Positions 34,097-45,550 of a DNA stretch of 64,000 bases are shown piece by piece. The notes under the pieces are model-generated. The model saw only the letters and a program-made list of their open reading frames with translations. It did no database searches and was not told the DNA's origin. Position 1 is the first letter of the stretch, and each line of letters opens with the position of its first letter. Source of the DNA: Actinomycetota bacterium. GTDB lineage: Bacteria; Actinomycetota; Actinomycetes; Mycobacteriales; JACQDL01. Position numbers and translations under genes: made by a program. The stretch spans positions 1 to 64,000 of the forward strand of contig JACQDL010000027.1 in the NCBI GenBank assembly GCA_016201065.1, in the 5' to 3' direction.

Positions 34097-35023
34097 TCAG
34101 TCGGTGACCAGCTCGGCCCAGTCCTTGTAGCGGTCGTCCTCGCCAACGGTGGCCCGCTGGAACGTCGCCTGGATCTCCCGGGTGATCAGCCCCGGCCGGC
34201 CGTCCCCCACCGCCCGGTCGTCCACCTCCGCGATCGGCACGATCTCGGCGGCCGTTCCCGTGAAGAACGCCTCGTCGGCGTGGTATAGGTCGGTCCGCAC
34301 GAGCGCGCTCTGCATGACCTCGTACCCGAGGTCACGGGCGATACGGATCACCGAGTCGCGGGTGATGCCCTCCAGCAGCCCCTCCTGGGTGGGTGGGGTG
34401 ATCACCACACCGTCCCGCACCACGAAGATGTTCTCCCCGGAGCCCTGCACGACGTTGCCCTGCGGGTTGAGCAGGATCGCCTCGTCGTAGCCCGACTTCA
34501 GGGCCATGACCTTCGCCAGCGAGGAGTTCACGTACTGCCCGGTGCCCTTGCCGGTGGGCGGGATGGAGTTGGCGTTGATGTGCTGCCAGTTGGAGGTGAC
34601 CGCCCGGCAGCCGTTCGCCATGGCCGCCTCGCCGAGGTAGGCCCCCCACGGCCACACTGCGATCGCGACCTCGGTCTTGCTGGGCAGCGGGTTGAGCCCC
34701 ATCTCGCCGTAGCCGAGGTACATGATCGGCCGGATGTAGCACGCCTTCATATCGTTGGCCGTGACGGTCTGCTTCGTCGCCGCGATGATCTCCTCGACGG
34801 AGAAGTCGGGTGTCAACAGGTAGACCTTCGCCGACCGGAACAGCCTCTTGATGTGGTCGGTCAGCCGGAAGACGGCCGGTCCGCTGGCCGTCGAGTACGC
34901 GCGGATCCCCTCGAAGACACCCCACCCGTAGTGCAGGGTCGGGTTGAGGATGTGGATCCGCGCGTCGTCCCACGGGACGAGCTCGCCGTTCATCCAGATC
35001 ATCGTGGTCGGGGTGATGGGCAC
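34097..35023 (-). CDS. ilvE: branched-chain amino acid aminotransferase
   Basis: A 308-residue fold-type IV PLP enzyme performing the last step of Ile, Val and Leu synthesis. Conserved: HYGWGVFEGIRAY, the PLP-lysine region SIPPTGKGTGQYVNSSLAK, and AILLNPQGNVVQGSGENIF. GTG start at 35023 with AAGGGAG upstream; the next in-frame ATG would remove the first strand. It follows leuB by 42 bases on the same strand, so leuB-ilvE is a likely operon. Confidence 0.95.
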   Translation of the reverse strand: MPITPTTMIWMNGELVPWDDARIHILNPTLHYGWGVFEGIRAYSTASGPAVFRLTDHIKRLFRSAKVYLLTPDFSVEEIIAATKQTVTANDMKACYIRPIMYLGYGEMGLNPLPSKTEVAIAVWPWGAYLGEAAMANGCRAVTSNWQHINANSIPPTGKGTGQYVNSSLAKVMALKSGYDEAILLNPQGNVVQGSGENIFVVRDGVVITPPTQEGLLEGITRDSVIRIARDLGYEVMQSALVRTDLYHADEAFFTGTAAEIVPIAEVDDRAVGDGRPGLITREIQATFQRATVGEDDRYKDWAELVTD

Positions 35024-35065
35024 ATCGACTCCCTTGTCGCTCAGGCGGAGGTCGGAGCGGATCGG

Positions 35066-36094
35066 TCAACCGCACTGGCTGGCCAGCGCGGCCAACCGGT
35101 CACCGATCCCGCTGGTGGAGCCGGGATTCGCCTGGTCCCGGGTGGCCAGGTCGAAAGCGACGGCAGCTTCGACTCGTTTGGCCTGGTCACCGCGCCCGAG
35201 GTGATCGAGCAGCAGCGCCACCGACAATACCGTGGCCGTGGGGTCCGCCTTGCCAGTTCCCGCGATGTCCGGGGCGCTGCCGTGCACCGGCTCGAACATG
35301 CTGGGGTTGCGCCCCGACACGTCGAGGTTGCCGCTGGCGGCCAGCCCGATCCCACCACACACCGCGGCGCCCAGGTCGGTGAGGATGTCACCGAAAAGGT
35401 TGTCGGTCACCACCACGTCGAACCGGCCGGGGTCGGACACGAAGTACATCGCGGCCGCGTCGACGTGGGAGTAGGCGACCGTCACGCCCGGGTACTCCCG
35501 GGACACCTCCTCCACGGTGCGCGACCACAGCGAGCCGGAGAAGGTCAGCACGTTGGTCTTGTGCACCAGGGTCAGGTGCGCCCGCGGTCGGGTGCTGGCC
35601 CGCCGGAATGCGTCCCGGACCACCCGCCCCACCCCGTAGGCGGTGTTCACGCTCACCTCGGTGGCCACCTCGTACGGGGTGTCCTTGCGCAGCACGCCGC
35701 CGCTGCCGGCGTACGGCCCCTCGGTGCCCTCCCGGACCACGATCATGTCGATCTTCGGGCTGCCGGCCACCGGTGAGGACACCCCGGCGAACAGCCGGAT
35801 CGGCCGCAGGTTCACGTGATGGTCCAGCTCGAAGCGGAGCCGCAGCAGCAGGCCACGCTCCAGGATGCCGCTGGGCACGGTGGGGTCACCGACCGCACCG
35901 AGCAGGATGGCGTCATGCTGCCGTACCTCGGCGAGCACCGAGTCGGGCAGCAGCTCCCCGGTCCGGTGCCACCGCGCGGCACCGAGGTCGTAGACCGTTG
36001 TCTCCACGCCGGAGATGACCTCGCGCAGTACCTTCAGTCCCTCGGCGACCACCTCGGGACCGATCCCATCACCGGGGACCACCGCCAGCTTCAT
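35066..36094 (-). CDS. leuB: 3-isopropylmalate dehydrogenase
   Basis: A 342-residue NAD-dependent decarboxylating dehydrogenase of the leucine branch. Conserved: [32 protein letters not shown], the substrate-lysine region [15 protein letters not shown], and [20 protein letters not shown], ending with [18 protein letters not shown] at 36094. It is preceded by a strong GC hairpin that ends the protease gene upstream, so it has its own promoter in 36095-36145. Confidence 0.97.
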   Translation of the reverse strand: MKLAVVPGDGIGPEVVAEGLKVLREVISGVETTVYDLGAARWHRTGELLPDSVLAEVRQHDAILLGAVGDPTVPSGILERGLLLRLRFELDHHVNLRPIRLFAGVSSPVAGSPKIDMIVVREGTEGPYAGSGGVLRKDTPYEVATEVSVNTAYGVGRVVRDAFRRASTRPRAHLTLVHKTNVLTFSGSLWSRTVEEVSREYPGVTVAYSHVDAAAMYFVSDPGRFDVVVTDNLFGDILTDLGAAVCGGIGLAASGNLDVSGRNPSMFEPVHGSAPDIAGTGKADPTATVLSVALLLDHLGRGDQAKRVEAAVAFDLATRDQANPGSTSGIGDRLAALASQCG

Positions 36095-36145
36095 GGCTGC
36101 GCAGCCTACCTGCCCGCGGCGCCCTCTGTTGCAACCGCACATCGG

Positions 36146-36186
36146 GACCGGGCCCCGCAACCTGGGTGCGGCTGCGGGGCCCGGTC
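36146..36186 (-). terminator. strong hairpin after the large subtilase gene
   Basis: A perfect 14-base stem (36146-36159 with 36173-36186) starts 15 bases past the protease stop on the minus strand. No T-tract follows. Confidence 0.65.
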
Positions 36187-36200
36187 TCGGTGTCGGCCGG

Positions 36201-39200
36201 TCAGAAGACGATCAGTGTGACCGTCCCGCTGATGCCGGCAAGGTAGTTCACGTCACCGGCGTACTTGGCGTACACGGTGTACGTGCCGCGGGCGAGGCTC
36301 GCCGGCAGCTTGATGACCGCCTTGCCGTTGACCGCCGTGCCGATGGCGATCTGCACACCCGGCGCCCGGTTGATGGCAACCGCGCCGGTGGCCGGGATCC
36401 CGGCGGTGTTGGCGATCGTGACGGTGGCCGTCACCGCGGTGCCGTACTTGACCGAGGTCGCCGACAGCTTGATGGCGACCTTCGACGCGGACTTCAGGCG
36501 CACGACCTGGGCCTTGGTGCCGGCCGTGTTGTGGAAGTGCACCATCAGCACGCCCTGCGCGTGATCGGCCCCATATGCCGGGGCGTCCCGCCGCACGACC
36601 AGCGACGTGCCAGGCTGGTCGTTGTACAGCAGCGGCGGACCGGTGCTCGGTGACGTCGCGCCCGACACGACAACGCCTGGCCGGGTCACGTCCATCGACA
36701 TCGGGCTGACCAGCGTGCCGGTGGCGTTCATGCCCACCAGGTCCACCGGTCCCGCGCTCTCCGCGGAGAACGAGGCCACCCCGTACCTGATCCTCGGGTG
36801 TGCGCTGATCCCGGGCAGGGCCGCCAGCGCCACCGGCAGCACCATGGTGTCGCTGTCGAACAGGGCGGTGTCGATGTCGCCGAGACGTTGGTTCATCGCC
36901 TCGACGTCGAGGACGGCGCCGCTGTTGAGGTCGACGAGCTCGCTGACGAAGATGTCCAGCCCGGCCAGCCTGGTGTTGTAGAGGACCGAGTCCGCCACAC
37001 CGTCACCGGTGCTGTCGATGAGGATGTCGAACTCCTCCGCCCACGCCGCGGTGCGCCACGGGCCGTGGGTGGTGACCGCGAAGTACCCGTAGCCGTCAAG
37101 CGGGCCCCCGCCCGCCGCGACGGACTGCGGCGCGTCGGTGCTCGCGCCGAGGTACTTGATGTCGGCCGCCCGCTCGTCGGCGAAGTGCACGCAGCGGGTG
37201 AGGACGGTCGCGCTGCAGGTCGGCAGCAGGCCACTGGTGGCCTGGAGCTCCACCCCGGACACGATCGACTTGACCAGGGTCGCCGCGGCGCCCTGGCTGA
37301 CCCCGGTGCCGGTCAGCGCGAGGTTGGCCTGCTGGATGGTGCCGGCAGGCAGGGTCAGGCTGGCCGCCTGGGTCATCTTCGACGCCGGCCGCGGGGCGGA
37401 GTACACCGGGACCCGCAGGTTCGGCTGGGTGCCGTCGGTCGGGGTCAGCACGACCCGGCCGCTGGCGTCGGCGAGGAACTCCCGGGGGTTGCCGCCCTGG
37501 GTGCTAGGCACCGTCGGGTCGATGGTCTTCTCCAGCAGCGCCGCGTTGGGAATGTCCAGGATCACCGTGAAGGTCGCCAGCCCCCGCGGGCTGAGGTTCA
37601 CCGTGGTCGGCGAGATCTGGTAGGAGACCCCCGGAATGGTGGTCAGCCCCTCGTAGGCGATGTTGTACGTCGCGGCGTTGAGCCCCTTGTTGACCACCTT
37701 GACGGTCTTGGTCAGGTGCACCGGACCGGTCACCGCGACCGGACCGAAGGATACGCTCACCGCACCCGGATCATCGGCCACATAGGCCACGGCCTGGTTG
37801 GTCAGGGCCGCGTCCGCCTGGACCCGGCCGGAGCCGACCCGGTTGGGCGCGTACCTGCTGCCCGTGTGGCTGGCGCCGGTGAACAGGTCCTGACCGGCGG
37901 TGTTCATGATGTCGGCCTTGACGACCTCCGGAGTCCAGTCCGGGTGCTTGGTCCGGACCAGCGCCGCGAGCCCAGCCACCATCGGGGTGGCCATCGACGT
38001 GCCGGTGAACGCCACACCCTGGTTTCCGGTGCCCATCGCGGTGGAGAAGACGCTGGTGCCGATCGCGGTGACGTCCGGCTTGACGTTGCCGGCGCCCCGG
38101 ATCCCCCGCGAGGAGGAGTCGTTGACCGTGTCGTCGTTACCCGGCACGACCTGACGGAAGGTGGCCGCCTCGGTGCCGCCGACCGTGACGGTCGTGGCCG
38201 CGGCGAGCTGGGTGCGGATCGCGTCACCGGCCGACTTGATCACCATCACGCCCGGGATGGTCGCGCTGCCGGTGATGCCAGAGGCGAACGTCTCGGCGTC
38301 GTCGGCGAGCACGAACCCGATCGCGCCGGCCGCCGCCGCGTTGCCCGACCGGGTGGCCGAACCACACCGCCGGACCGTGCTGTCGTCGGTCCACTCCAGG
38401 AACGCGACCTTGCCGTTCACCGCGGTCGCGTCACCGGCGTTGAGCGCGGTGCAGCCGTCCTTGTTGGTCGAATCGGTCAGCGCGACCAGGTTGCCGGCGA
38501 GGTCGGCCTTGGTGGCCCAGGCGTAGGCCACCGACCGCTCGGCGCCGTAGGACACAGCCGCCGGCGCGGTGACCTTCAGGGTGTCGATCTGGTTGTAGGC
38601 GTCCACACCGTTGGCCACCGCGATCACCTTGGAGGCGTCACCGGGCGAACCACCGACGTCGTAGAAGTCACCACCGTTACCGGAGGCCACCACCACGGTG
38701 ATGCCCCGGTCGGAGGCGGCGTTGGAGGCAACCGCGTCGGCGTCCTGCGGCGAGCCGAAGTCCGCACCCAACGACATGTTGATCACATCGACGTGGTCGG
38801 ACGGGTCACCGTCACCGTTCGGGTCGGCGGCCCTGTCGATCGCCGCACCCACCACGTTGGTGGAGCCGTTACAGCCGAACACCTTGTAGGCGTAGAGCTT
38901 CGCCTGCGGTGCGATACCCGGCCCGATCCGCAACGTGTCAAACGGCGTGGAGGTGTTGTACGGGCCGACGTAGGTGGTGCCGTCGGGGTTCTCGCCGTAC
39001 CCGGCAACCGTGCCAGAGACGTGGCTGCCGTGCTCGTTGCAGTCCAGCGGGTTGGGGTCCGGAACCGGAATGTCACTACCCGCCACGCTCGCGTCGTAGG
39101 CGTCACCCACGAAGTCGTAGCCACCGAGGATCTTCGTGCTCGGGAAACCACTCGCCGGCAGGGCGGTGTCGGCCGCCAACGCCGCCGTGTACGCCGCCGC

Positions 39201-39956
39201 GGTGCCGGTGCCACCGAAGTTCGCGTGGGTGAAGTCGATGCCCGTGTCGATCACGGCGACGGTGCTGTTCTGGCCGAGGTCGCTGTGGGCGACCCACGCC
39301 TGCGGCGCGTGCACCAGCGGCACCGCATAGGAGTTCGACAGCGTCTTCGGGGTGATCGGGTACACCGCCTGCACGCCCGCCAGCCGACGCAGCGCGTCGT
39401 AGTTGCGCACGTCCGTGTAGACCGCCACGCCGGCGAGCACGCTGTGCGAGCGGTACAGCACCCGCGACCCGGGGGCCGCTGCGGGCAGCGCGGTGACAAC
39501 CCGCGCCTGGTCCGCCCTGACCTGCTGGTACTGGGCCTTCGCGGCCGTGGCGGCCGCCGCCTTGCCGCGCCCGAGCGCCGCGCCGTACGCGGACATCGTC
39601 GACTGGCTGTTCAACGCCAGCAGGAACCCGTAGCTGCCCTTCCGCGGGACACCCACCGGCAGCGACGATCCGCCCGGCTCACCAGCGACCGCCCTGCCGG
39701 TCCTGGTCCACGCCGGCGGGGCGCCGTGCAGACCCTTCGGCAGCTCGGTCTTCGCCCGGATCGAGGTCGCCAGGTCGCCGCCGGGCGCGGCACCCACTGG
39801 ACCGTTGGCGATAGTCGCGATTGCCGTGCCGACTGCGGCCACGGCGGCCAGCCCGGCGACGACGCGCGAGCGTCGCCCGCGCAGGAAGGAACCAGTCACT
39901 GCCACCCTCGCGAGCAAGGGTTTCAGACCGCGCCCGGGCTTGACACCGTTCGTCAC
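36201..39956 (-). CDS. secreted S8 subtilisin-like serine protease, multidomain
   Basis: A 1251-residue exported protease. N-terminal signal region with helix [19 protein letters not shown] and cleavage near GAA-PGG; an I9-type propeptide follows (about 110-190, ending [12 protein letters not shown]). Catalytic triad: Asp in [17 protein letters not shown], His in [13 protein letters not shown], Ser in [21 protein letters not shown]-type insert lies between His and Ser (about 440-560). A fibronectin-like region follows, and the C-terminus is an Ig-like domain ([20 protein letters not shown], ending [18 protein letters not shown]). GTG start at 39956. It interrupts the serA-leuB spacing known from mycobacteria. 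Confidence 0.92.
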   Translation of the reverse strand: MTNGVKPGRGLKPLLARVAVTGSFLRGRRSRVVAGLAAVAAVGTAIATIANGPVGAAPGGDLATSIRAKTELPKGLHGAPPAWTRTGRAVAGEPGGSSLPVGVPRKGSYGFLLALNSQSTMSAYGAALGRGKAAAATAAKAQYQQVRADQARVVTALPAAAPGSRVLYRSHSVLAGVAVYTDVRNYDALRRLAGVQAVYPITPKTLSNSYAVPLVHAPQAWVAHSDLGQNSTVAVIDTGIDFTHANFGGTGTAAAYTAALAADTALPASGFPSTKILGGYDFVGDAYDASVAGSDIPVPDPNPLDCNEHGSHVSGTVAGYGENPDGTTYVGPYNTSTPFDTLRIGPGIAPQAKLYAYKVFGCNGSTNVVGAAIDRAADPNGDGDPSDHVDVINMSLGADFGSPQDADAVASNAASDRGITVVVASGNGGDFYDVGGSPGDASKVIAVANGVDAYNQIDTLKVTAPAAVSYGAERSVAYAWATKADLAGNLVALTDSTNKDGCTALNAGDATAVNGKVAFLEWTDDSTVRRCGSATRSGNAAAAGAIGFVLADDAETFASGITGSATIPGVMVIKSAGDAIRTQLAAATTVTVGGTEAATFRQVVPGNDDTVNDSSSRGIRGAGNVKPDVTAIGTSVFSTAMGTGNQGVAFTGTSMATPMVAGLAALVRTKHPDWTPEVVKADIMNTAGQDLFTGASHTGSRYAPNRVGSGRVQADAALTNQAVAYVADDPGAVSVSFGPVAVTGPVHLTKTVKVVNKGLNAATYNIAYEGLTTIPGVSYQISPTTVNLSPRGLATFTVILDIPNAALLEKTIDPTVPSTQGGNPREFLADASGRVVLTPTDGTQPNLRVPVYSAPRPASKMTQAASLTLPAGTIQQANLALTGTGVSQGAAATLVKSIVSGVELQATSGLLPTCSATVLTRCVHFADERAADIKYLGASTDAPQSVAAGGGPLDGYGYFAVTTHGPWRTAAWAEEFDILIDSTGDGVADSVLYNTRLAGLDIFVSELVDLNSGAVLDVEAMNQRLGDIDTALFDSDTMVLPVALAALPGISAHPRIRYGVASFSAESAGPVDLVGMNATGTLVSPMSMDVTRPGVVVSGATSPSTGPPLLYNDQPGTSLVVRRDAPAYGADHAQGVLMVHFHNTAGTKAQVVRLKSASKVAIKLSATSVKYGTAVTATVTIANTAGIPATGAVAINRAPGVQIAIGTAVNGKAVIKLPASLARGTYTVYAKYAGDVNYLAGISGTVTLIVF

Positions 39957-40148
39957 GCCCCGCGTGCACCGCTCGCCAATCGCTCGGTGCCGGTCAGCCT
40001 CCTCGCGGCCGGAACTCTAGCCGAAAGCTGACAGACAGATGTGAACCTTTGGCACGAGTCACGCTCACCTTGCGGCGAGTCGCCCGATATCGTTACCGAA
40101 TCGCGACAAGAAGCCGTCCGCGACGCATGTCAGCGTCCCCACAGCGTG

Positions 40149-41744
40149 CTATTGCGGGTCGAAGTCGACCGCGTGCGCCTCGGTCGCACCGATGCTGGCA
40201 GCGATCCGCAGCAGCAGCTCGTGCGGCACGACCTGGTCCACGCACAGCGCCATCAGCGCGGTCCCACCCTTGCGGGTCCGCGAGACCTGCGCCCCGGCGA
40301 TGTTGATGTTCGCCGCGCCAAGCTCGGCGCCGACCCGCCCGACCACCCCGGGCCGGTCCACGTACCCGAGGAAGAGCAGGTGCTCCTCGGGGCGGACGTC
40401 CACGTCGAAACCGTTGACCTCGGTCAGCTTCTCCACGTGGGTGGCGCCGGAGAGGGTCCCGGAGACACTCACCCGGTGACCGTTGGCCAGCACTCCGTGC
40501 ACCGTCACGAGGTTGCGGAACTCCTCGCTGTCGGCGTACGTCGCGAGCCCCACGTCCAGCCCGCGCTCCTTGGCGAGCAGCGGCGCGTTGACGAAGGTGA
40601 CCTGCTCGGCGACCACGTCGGTGAAGACGCCCTTGAGCGCGGCGAGCTGGAGCACGCTCACGTCGTGCACCGAGATCTCGCCCCGCACCTCGATGGTGAC
40701 GCTCTGGGCGAGGCCGGCGGCGAGCGCGGTGAACACCCTGCCGAGCTTCTCCACCAGCGGCAGCGCGGGCCTGACCTCCTCCGCCACGACCCCACCGGCC
40801 TGCACGTTCACCGCGTCGGGGACGAACTCGCCCTGCAGCGCGAGCTTGACCGACCGGGCCACCGCCAGCCCCGCCTTGTCCTGGGCCTCCGCCGTGGAGG
40901 CACCCAGGTGCGGGGTGACCACCACGCCCGGCAGACCGAACAGCGGGCTGGCCGTGCACGGCTCCGAGCCGAACACGTCGACGCCCGCGCCGGCCACCCG
41001 GCCGGCGACGATCGCCCCGGCGAGCGCGGCCTCGTCGACGATCCCGCCCCGCGCCGCGTTGATGATCCGGACGCCGGGCTTGACCCGGGCCAGCTCGGCG
41101 GCACCGAGCAGGCCGAGGGTCTCCTGGCTCTTCGGCAGGTGCACCGAGATGAAGTCGGCCGTGGTCAGCAGCTCCTCCAGGCTGACCATCCGGGCCCCCA
41201 CCAGCGCCGCCCGGCCGGGCTGCACATACGGGTCGTAGGCGATCAGATCAACCCCGAACGGGACCATCCGCTGGGCGAAGAGCATGCCGATGCGGCCCAG
41301 ACCCAACACGCCGACGATCTTGCCGTCCAGCTCCACGCCGGTGAACCTCGACCGCTTCCACTCACCGGCCTGGAGTGAGGCGTTGGCGGCGGGGATGTTG
41401 CGCGCCACCGCCAGCAGCAGGCCGACGGCGTGCTCCGCGGCGCTGGTGATGTTGGAGGTCGGCGCGTTGACCACCATCACGCCACGCGCCGTCGCGGCGG
41501 GCACGTCGACGTTGTCCAACCCCACCCCGGCCCGGGCGACCACGCGGAGCTGCGGACCGGCCGCGAGGGCCTCCGCATCGACCTGGGTGGCACTGCGGAC
41601 GAGGACTGCGGCGGCATCGACGAGCGCCGGCAGCAGCGCGGTGCGGTCCGCCCCGTCGACGTGCCGGACCTCGAAGTCGTGGGCCAGCACCTCCAACGCG
41701 GACGGAGCGAGCTCTTCGGCAACGACAACAACGGGCTTGGCCAC
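40149..41744 (-). CDS. serA: D-3-phosphoglycerate dehydrogenase (type 1, with ASB and ACT domains)
   Basis: A 531-residue enzyme oxidising 3-phosphoglycerate to 3-phosphohydroxypyruvate, the first step of serine synthesis. Rossmann motif VGVLGLGRIGMLFAQRM; catalytic His in VVTPHLGASTAEAQDKAG; allosteric-substrate-binding domain about 315-450; C-terminal ACT domain (RPGVVGRVGAELGAANINIA) for serine feedback. Length is like M. tuberculosis SerA1. GTG start at 41744. A 9-base hairpin (41769-41809) sits in its 5' region. It follows the ilvBNC operon with a terminator between, so it is probably separately transcribed. Confidence 0.97.
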   Translation of the reverse strand: MAKPVVVVAEELAPSALEVLAHDFEVRHVDGADRTALLPALVDAAAVLVRSATQVDAEALAAGPQLRVVARAGVGLDNVDVPAATARGVMVVNAPTSNITSAAEHAVGLLLAVARNIPAANASLQAGEWKRSRFTGVELDGKIVGVLGLGRIGMLFAQRMVPFGVDLIAYDPYVQPGRAALVGARMVSLEELLTTADFISVHLPKSQETLGLLGAAELARVKPGVRIINAARGGIVDEAALAGAIVAGRVAGAGVDVFGSEPCTASPLFGLPGVVVTPHLGASTAEAQDKAGLAVARSVKLALQGEFVPDAVNVQAGGVVAEEVRPALPLVEKLGRVFTALAAGLAQSVTIEVRGEISVHDVSVLQLAALKGVFTDVVAEQVTFVNAPLLAKERGLDVGLATYADSEEFRNLVTVHGVLANGHRVSVSGTLSGATHVEKLTEVNGFDVDVRPEEHLLFLGYVDRPGVVGRVGAELGAANINIAGAQVSRTRKGGTALMALCVDQVVPHELLLRIAASIGATEAHAVDFDPQ

Positions 41745-41768
41745 GGGTAGACGCTCCAGGAAGGCGAT

Positions 41769-41809
41769 GGCGGGCCGACCGGAACCGCCATCGGCTCGGC
41801 CGGCCCGCC
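41769..41809 (-). promoter_or_regulatory. hairpin in the serA upstream region
   Basis: GGCGGGCCG (41769-41777) pairs with CGGCCCGCC (41801-41809). It lies 25 bases before the serA start, downstream of the ilvC terminator. No leader peptide was found with it. Confidence 0.35.
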
Positions 41810-41834
41810 CAGTCTATCGAGCACCTCTATCGAG

Positions 41835-41865
41835 CACCCCGGGCCGCCCCGTCGGGCCCGGGGTG
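41835..41865 (-). terminator. terminator of the ilvBNC operon
   Basis: An 11-base perfect stem (41835-41845 with 41855-41865) begins 9 bases after the ilvC stop on the minus strand. It lacks a T-tract, as is common in this phylum. Confidence 0.65.
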
Positions 41866-41874
41866 CCGGGCAGG

Positions 41875-42960
<1,086 letters not shown>

Positions 42961-43491
42961 TCAGGCGGTCTGCCGGTCGACCGGGCGCAGCACGCCCGGC
43001 CCGCTGATCGAGCGCGGTCCGCGGCCGATCGCGACCATCCCGGACTGCGCCATCTCCTTGATGCCGAACGGTTCGAGCACCTTCAGCAACGCGGCGAGCT
43101 TGTCGGCGGTGCCGGTCGCCTCGATGATGAGCGCCTCGGCGCTGACGTCGACGACGCGCGCCCGGAACATCTCGGTGAGCTCCAACAGCTGGCCGCGTTG
43201 GCCGGCGTCCGCGCGGACCTTCACCAGGAGCAGCTCGCGCTGCACCGACTGGGGCCGCTCCAGCTCGACGATCTTGATCACGCTGACCAGCTTGTTGAGC
43301 TGCTTGGTGACCTGCTCCAGCGGCAGCTCGTCGACGCTGACCACGATGGTCATCCGGGAGATCTCGGGGAACTCGGTGGGACCGACCGCCAGCGAGTCGA
43401 TGTTGAAGCCGCGCCGGCTGAACAGCCCGGCCACCCGGGCCAGCACCCCGGGCTTGTTCTCCACCAGCACCGAGAGGGTGTGCGTGCTCAT
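42961..43491 (-). CDS. ilvN: acetolactate synthase small (regulatory) subunit
   Basis: A 176-residue ACT-domain subunit: SVLVENKPGVLARVAGLFSR and RRGFNIDSLAVGPTEFPEIS at the N-terminus, C-terminal ALIIEATGTADKLAALLKVL. It binds valine and adjusts IlvB activity. Its ATG overlaps the ilvB stop (ATGA), ensuring equimolar translation of the complex. Confidence 0.97.
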   Translation of the reverse strand: MSTHTLSVLVENKPGVLARVAGLFSRRGFNIDSLAVGPTEFPEISRMTIVVSVDELPLEQVTKQLNKLVSVIKIVELERPQSVQRELLLVKVRADAGQRGQLLELTEMFRARVVDVSAEALIIEATGTADKLAALLKVLEPFGIKEMAQSGMVAIGRGPRSISGPGVLRPVDRQTA

Positions 43492-45332
43492 CAGACGTCG
43501 TCCTCGTCGAAGGCGGGCCGCGCATCGCGGGCGGCCAGGATCTCATCGTTGCTCGTACCGGCCGGCACCATCGGCCACACCATCGCGTCCTTGCCCACCA
43601 CGAAGTCGACCACGACCGGCACGTCGTCGATCTCCATCGCCTTCTGGATGGTGGCGTCGACCTCGTCCCGGGACTCGCAGCGCAGCCCGACGCAGCCGTA
43701 CGCCTCGGCCAGCTTCACGAAGTCCGGCACCCGGTGCTTGTGGGTGCCGAGGTCGGTGCTGGAGTACCGCTCGTCGTAGAAGAGCGTCTGCCACTGCCGG
43801 ACCATCCCCAGGTTGCCGTTGTTGATCACGGCGACCTTGATCGGCACACCCTCCAGCGCGCAGGTTGCCAGCTCCTGGTTGGTCATCTGGAAGCAGCCGT
43901 CACCGTCGACGGCCCACACCGTGGCGTCCGGGCGGCCCATCTTCGCGCCCATCGCGGCCGGCACGGCGTACCCCATCGTGCCGAGGCCGCCGGAGTTGAG
44001 CCAGCTCCGCGGGTGCTCGTACCCGATGAACTGGGCGGCCCACATCTGGTGCTGGCCCACGCCGGCCACGTAGACCGCCTCAGGCCCGACGAGCGCGCCG
44101 AGCCGCTCGATCACGTACTGCGGTGCCAGCGACCCGTCGGTGGGCCACTCGTATCCCAGCGGGTAGGTCTGCCGCCACCCGTCGAGCTGCGCCCACCAGC
44201 CGGTCAGGTCGGTCCGGCGCCCCGCCTCGAACTCGACCTGCACGGCGTCCACGAGCTGGCCGATCACCTCCCGGCAGTCACCGACGATCGGCACGTCGGC
44301 GGTGCGGTTCTTGGAGATCTCGGCCGGGTCGATGTCGGCGTGGATCACCATGGCGTTCGGGGCGAAGGTGTCCAGCTTGCCGGTCACCCGGTCGTCGAAC
44401 CGGGCGCCGAGGGTGATCAGCAGGTCGGCCCGCTGCAACGCCGTGACCGCGGCCACGGCGCCGTGCATGCCCGGCATGCCCAGGTGCTGCGGGTGGCTGT
44501 CCGGGAAGGCGCCGCGCGCCATCAGCGTGGTCACCACCGGGATCCCGGTCAGGTCGGCCAGCCGGCGCAGCTCGGCCGCGGCGTTCGCCTTGACCACCCC
44601 GCCGCCCACGTAGAGCACCGGACGGCCGGACCGGGCGATGAGCTGGGCCGCCTCCCGGATCTGCTTGCCGTGCGGGCGCATCACCGGCCGGTACCCGGGC
44701 AGGTCGAAGGTCGGTGGCCAGCGGAACGTGGTGGCCGCCTGCAGCACGTCCTTGGGCACGTCGACCAGCACCGGTCCGGGTCGGCCGGTCGCCGCGATGT
44801 GGAACGCCTCGGCGATCACCCGCGGGATGTCCTCGGCGTCCTGGACCAGGAAGCTGTGCTTCGTGATCGGCAGCGTGATGCCCGAGATGTCCGCCTCCTG
44901 GAAGGCGTCAGTGCCGATCGACGCCCGCGGGACCTGCCCGGTGATGGCAACCATCGGCACCGAGTCCATGTAGGCGTCGGCGATCGGGGTGACCAGGTTC
45001 GTCGCGCCCGGCCCGGAGGTGGCCATGCACACCCCCACCTTCCCGGTGGCCTGGGCGTATCCCTCGGCGGCATGGCCGGCGCCCTGCTCATGCCGGACCA
45101 GCACGTGCCGCACCTTGGTGGAGTCCAGGAGCGGGTCGTAGGCCGGGAGTATCGCGCCGCCCGGGATACCGAAGACGATCTCGACGCCGACCGCCTCAAG
45201 CGACCTGACGAGCGACTGGGCACCGGTACAGGGCTCGACGGTGCGGGCGGGCGCCGGGGCGGAGGTCGGCGGGCGTTGCGGGCGCGGTGGCGGCGCGGGG
45301 ACGGGACCCTTCGGGGGCTGGCTGGTTGGCAT
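43491..45332 (-). CDS. ilvB: acetolactate synthase large (catalytic) subunit
   Basis: A 613-residue ThDP enzyme condensing pyruvate with pyruvate or 2-ketobutyrate. Seen: [18 protein letters not shown], the catalytic Glu region [23 protein letters not shown]-site [16 protein letters not shown], and ThDP-binding [17 protein letters not shown]. About 35 Pro-rich N-terminal residues precede the domain. ATG at 45332. First gene of ilvBNC; the 5' leader of about 130 bases carries a leader peptide and terminator. Ortholog by position of ilvB1 (Rv3003c). Confidence 0.98.
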   Translation of the reverse strand: MPTSQPPKGPVPAPPPRPQRPPTSAPAPARTVEPCTGAQSLVRSLEAVGVEIVFGIPGGAILPAYDPLLDSTKVRHVLVRHEQGAGHAAEGYAQATGKVGVCMATSGPGATNLVTPIADAYMDSVPMVAITGQVPRASIGTDAFQEADISGITLPITKHSFLVQDAEDIPRVIAEAFHIAATGRPGPVLVDVPKDVLQAATTFRWPPTFDLPGYRPVMRPHGKQIREAAQLIARSGRPVLYVGGGVVKANAAAELRRLADLTGIPVVTTLMARGAFPDSHPQHLGMPGMHGAVAAVTALQRADLLITLGARFDDRVTGKLDTFAPNAMVIHADIDPAEISKNRTADVPIVGDCREVIGQLVDAVQVEFEAGRRTDLTGWWAQLDGWRQTYPLGYEWPTDGSLAPQYVIERLGALVGPEAVYVAGVGQHQMWAAQFIGYEHPRSWLNSGGLGTMGYAVPAAMGAKMGRPDATVWAVDGDGCFQMTNQELATCALEGVPIKVAVINNGNLGMVRQWQTLFYDERYSSTDLGTHKHRVPDFVKLAEAYGCVGLRCESRDEVDATIQKAMEIDDVPVVVDFVVGKDAMVWPMVPAGTSNDEILAARDARPAFDEDDV

Positions 45333-45371
45333 CTCAGACCTTTGGACGCGGGCGGCTACATCGGTGCAGGT

Positions 45372-45408
45372 GCAACAAAAAGCCCCTCGTGCCAGGCACT
45401 GAGGGGCT
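45372..45408 (-). terminator. attenuator terminator of ilvBNC
   Basis: On the minus strand AGCCCCTC and GAGGGGCT (45381-45408) form a stem extended by GTGCC/GGCAC in the loop, followed by TTTTTGTTG. It lies between the leader peptide and ilvB, 40 bases before the start codon. A typical rho-independent attenuator. Confidence 0.88.
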
Positions 45409-45433
45409 GCGCGTCGCGGTGGTGAACGACGCG

Positions 45434-45460
45434 CTACGAAACTACGAGGATCAGACTCAT
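45434..45460 (-). CDS. branched-chain leader peptide of ilvBNC
   Basis: ATG AGT CTG ATC CTC GTA GTT TCG TAG encodes MSLILVVS: five consecutive branched-chain codons (Leu-Ile-Leu-Val-Val). It ends 25 bases before the terminator stem. Actinobacterial ilvBNC attenuators with such peptides are known. Ribosome stalling under Ile/Leu/Val limitation would prevent terminator formation. The ribosome-binding site is weak, so it may be translated from a near-leaderless transcript. Confidence 0.85.
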   Translation of the reverse strand: MSLILVVS

Positions 45461-45477
45461 GCCCGAGACGCTACGGG

Positions 45478-45510
45478 CCGTCCCGGCGGCTCGTCAACTC
45501 GCCGGGACGG
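45478..45510 (-). terminator. terminator of ilvD
   Basis: An 11-base perfect stem (45478-45488 with 45500-45510) lies 40 bases past the ilvD stop and just before the ilvB leader peptide. It separates ilvD transcription from the attenuated operon. Confidence 0.6.
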
Positions 45511-45550
45511 CATTCCCGCATTGTGGGACAACCTCACGCCGTGCTGGCGG

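Noticed and set aside
36798-40031. A 1077-residue open frame on the plus strand
   Set aside because: It is the complement of the subtilase gene; its Arg/Gly/Val-rich, low-complexity translation has no domain. Such shadow frames are usual in DNA this GC-rich.
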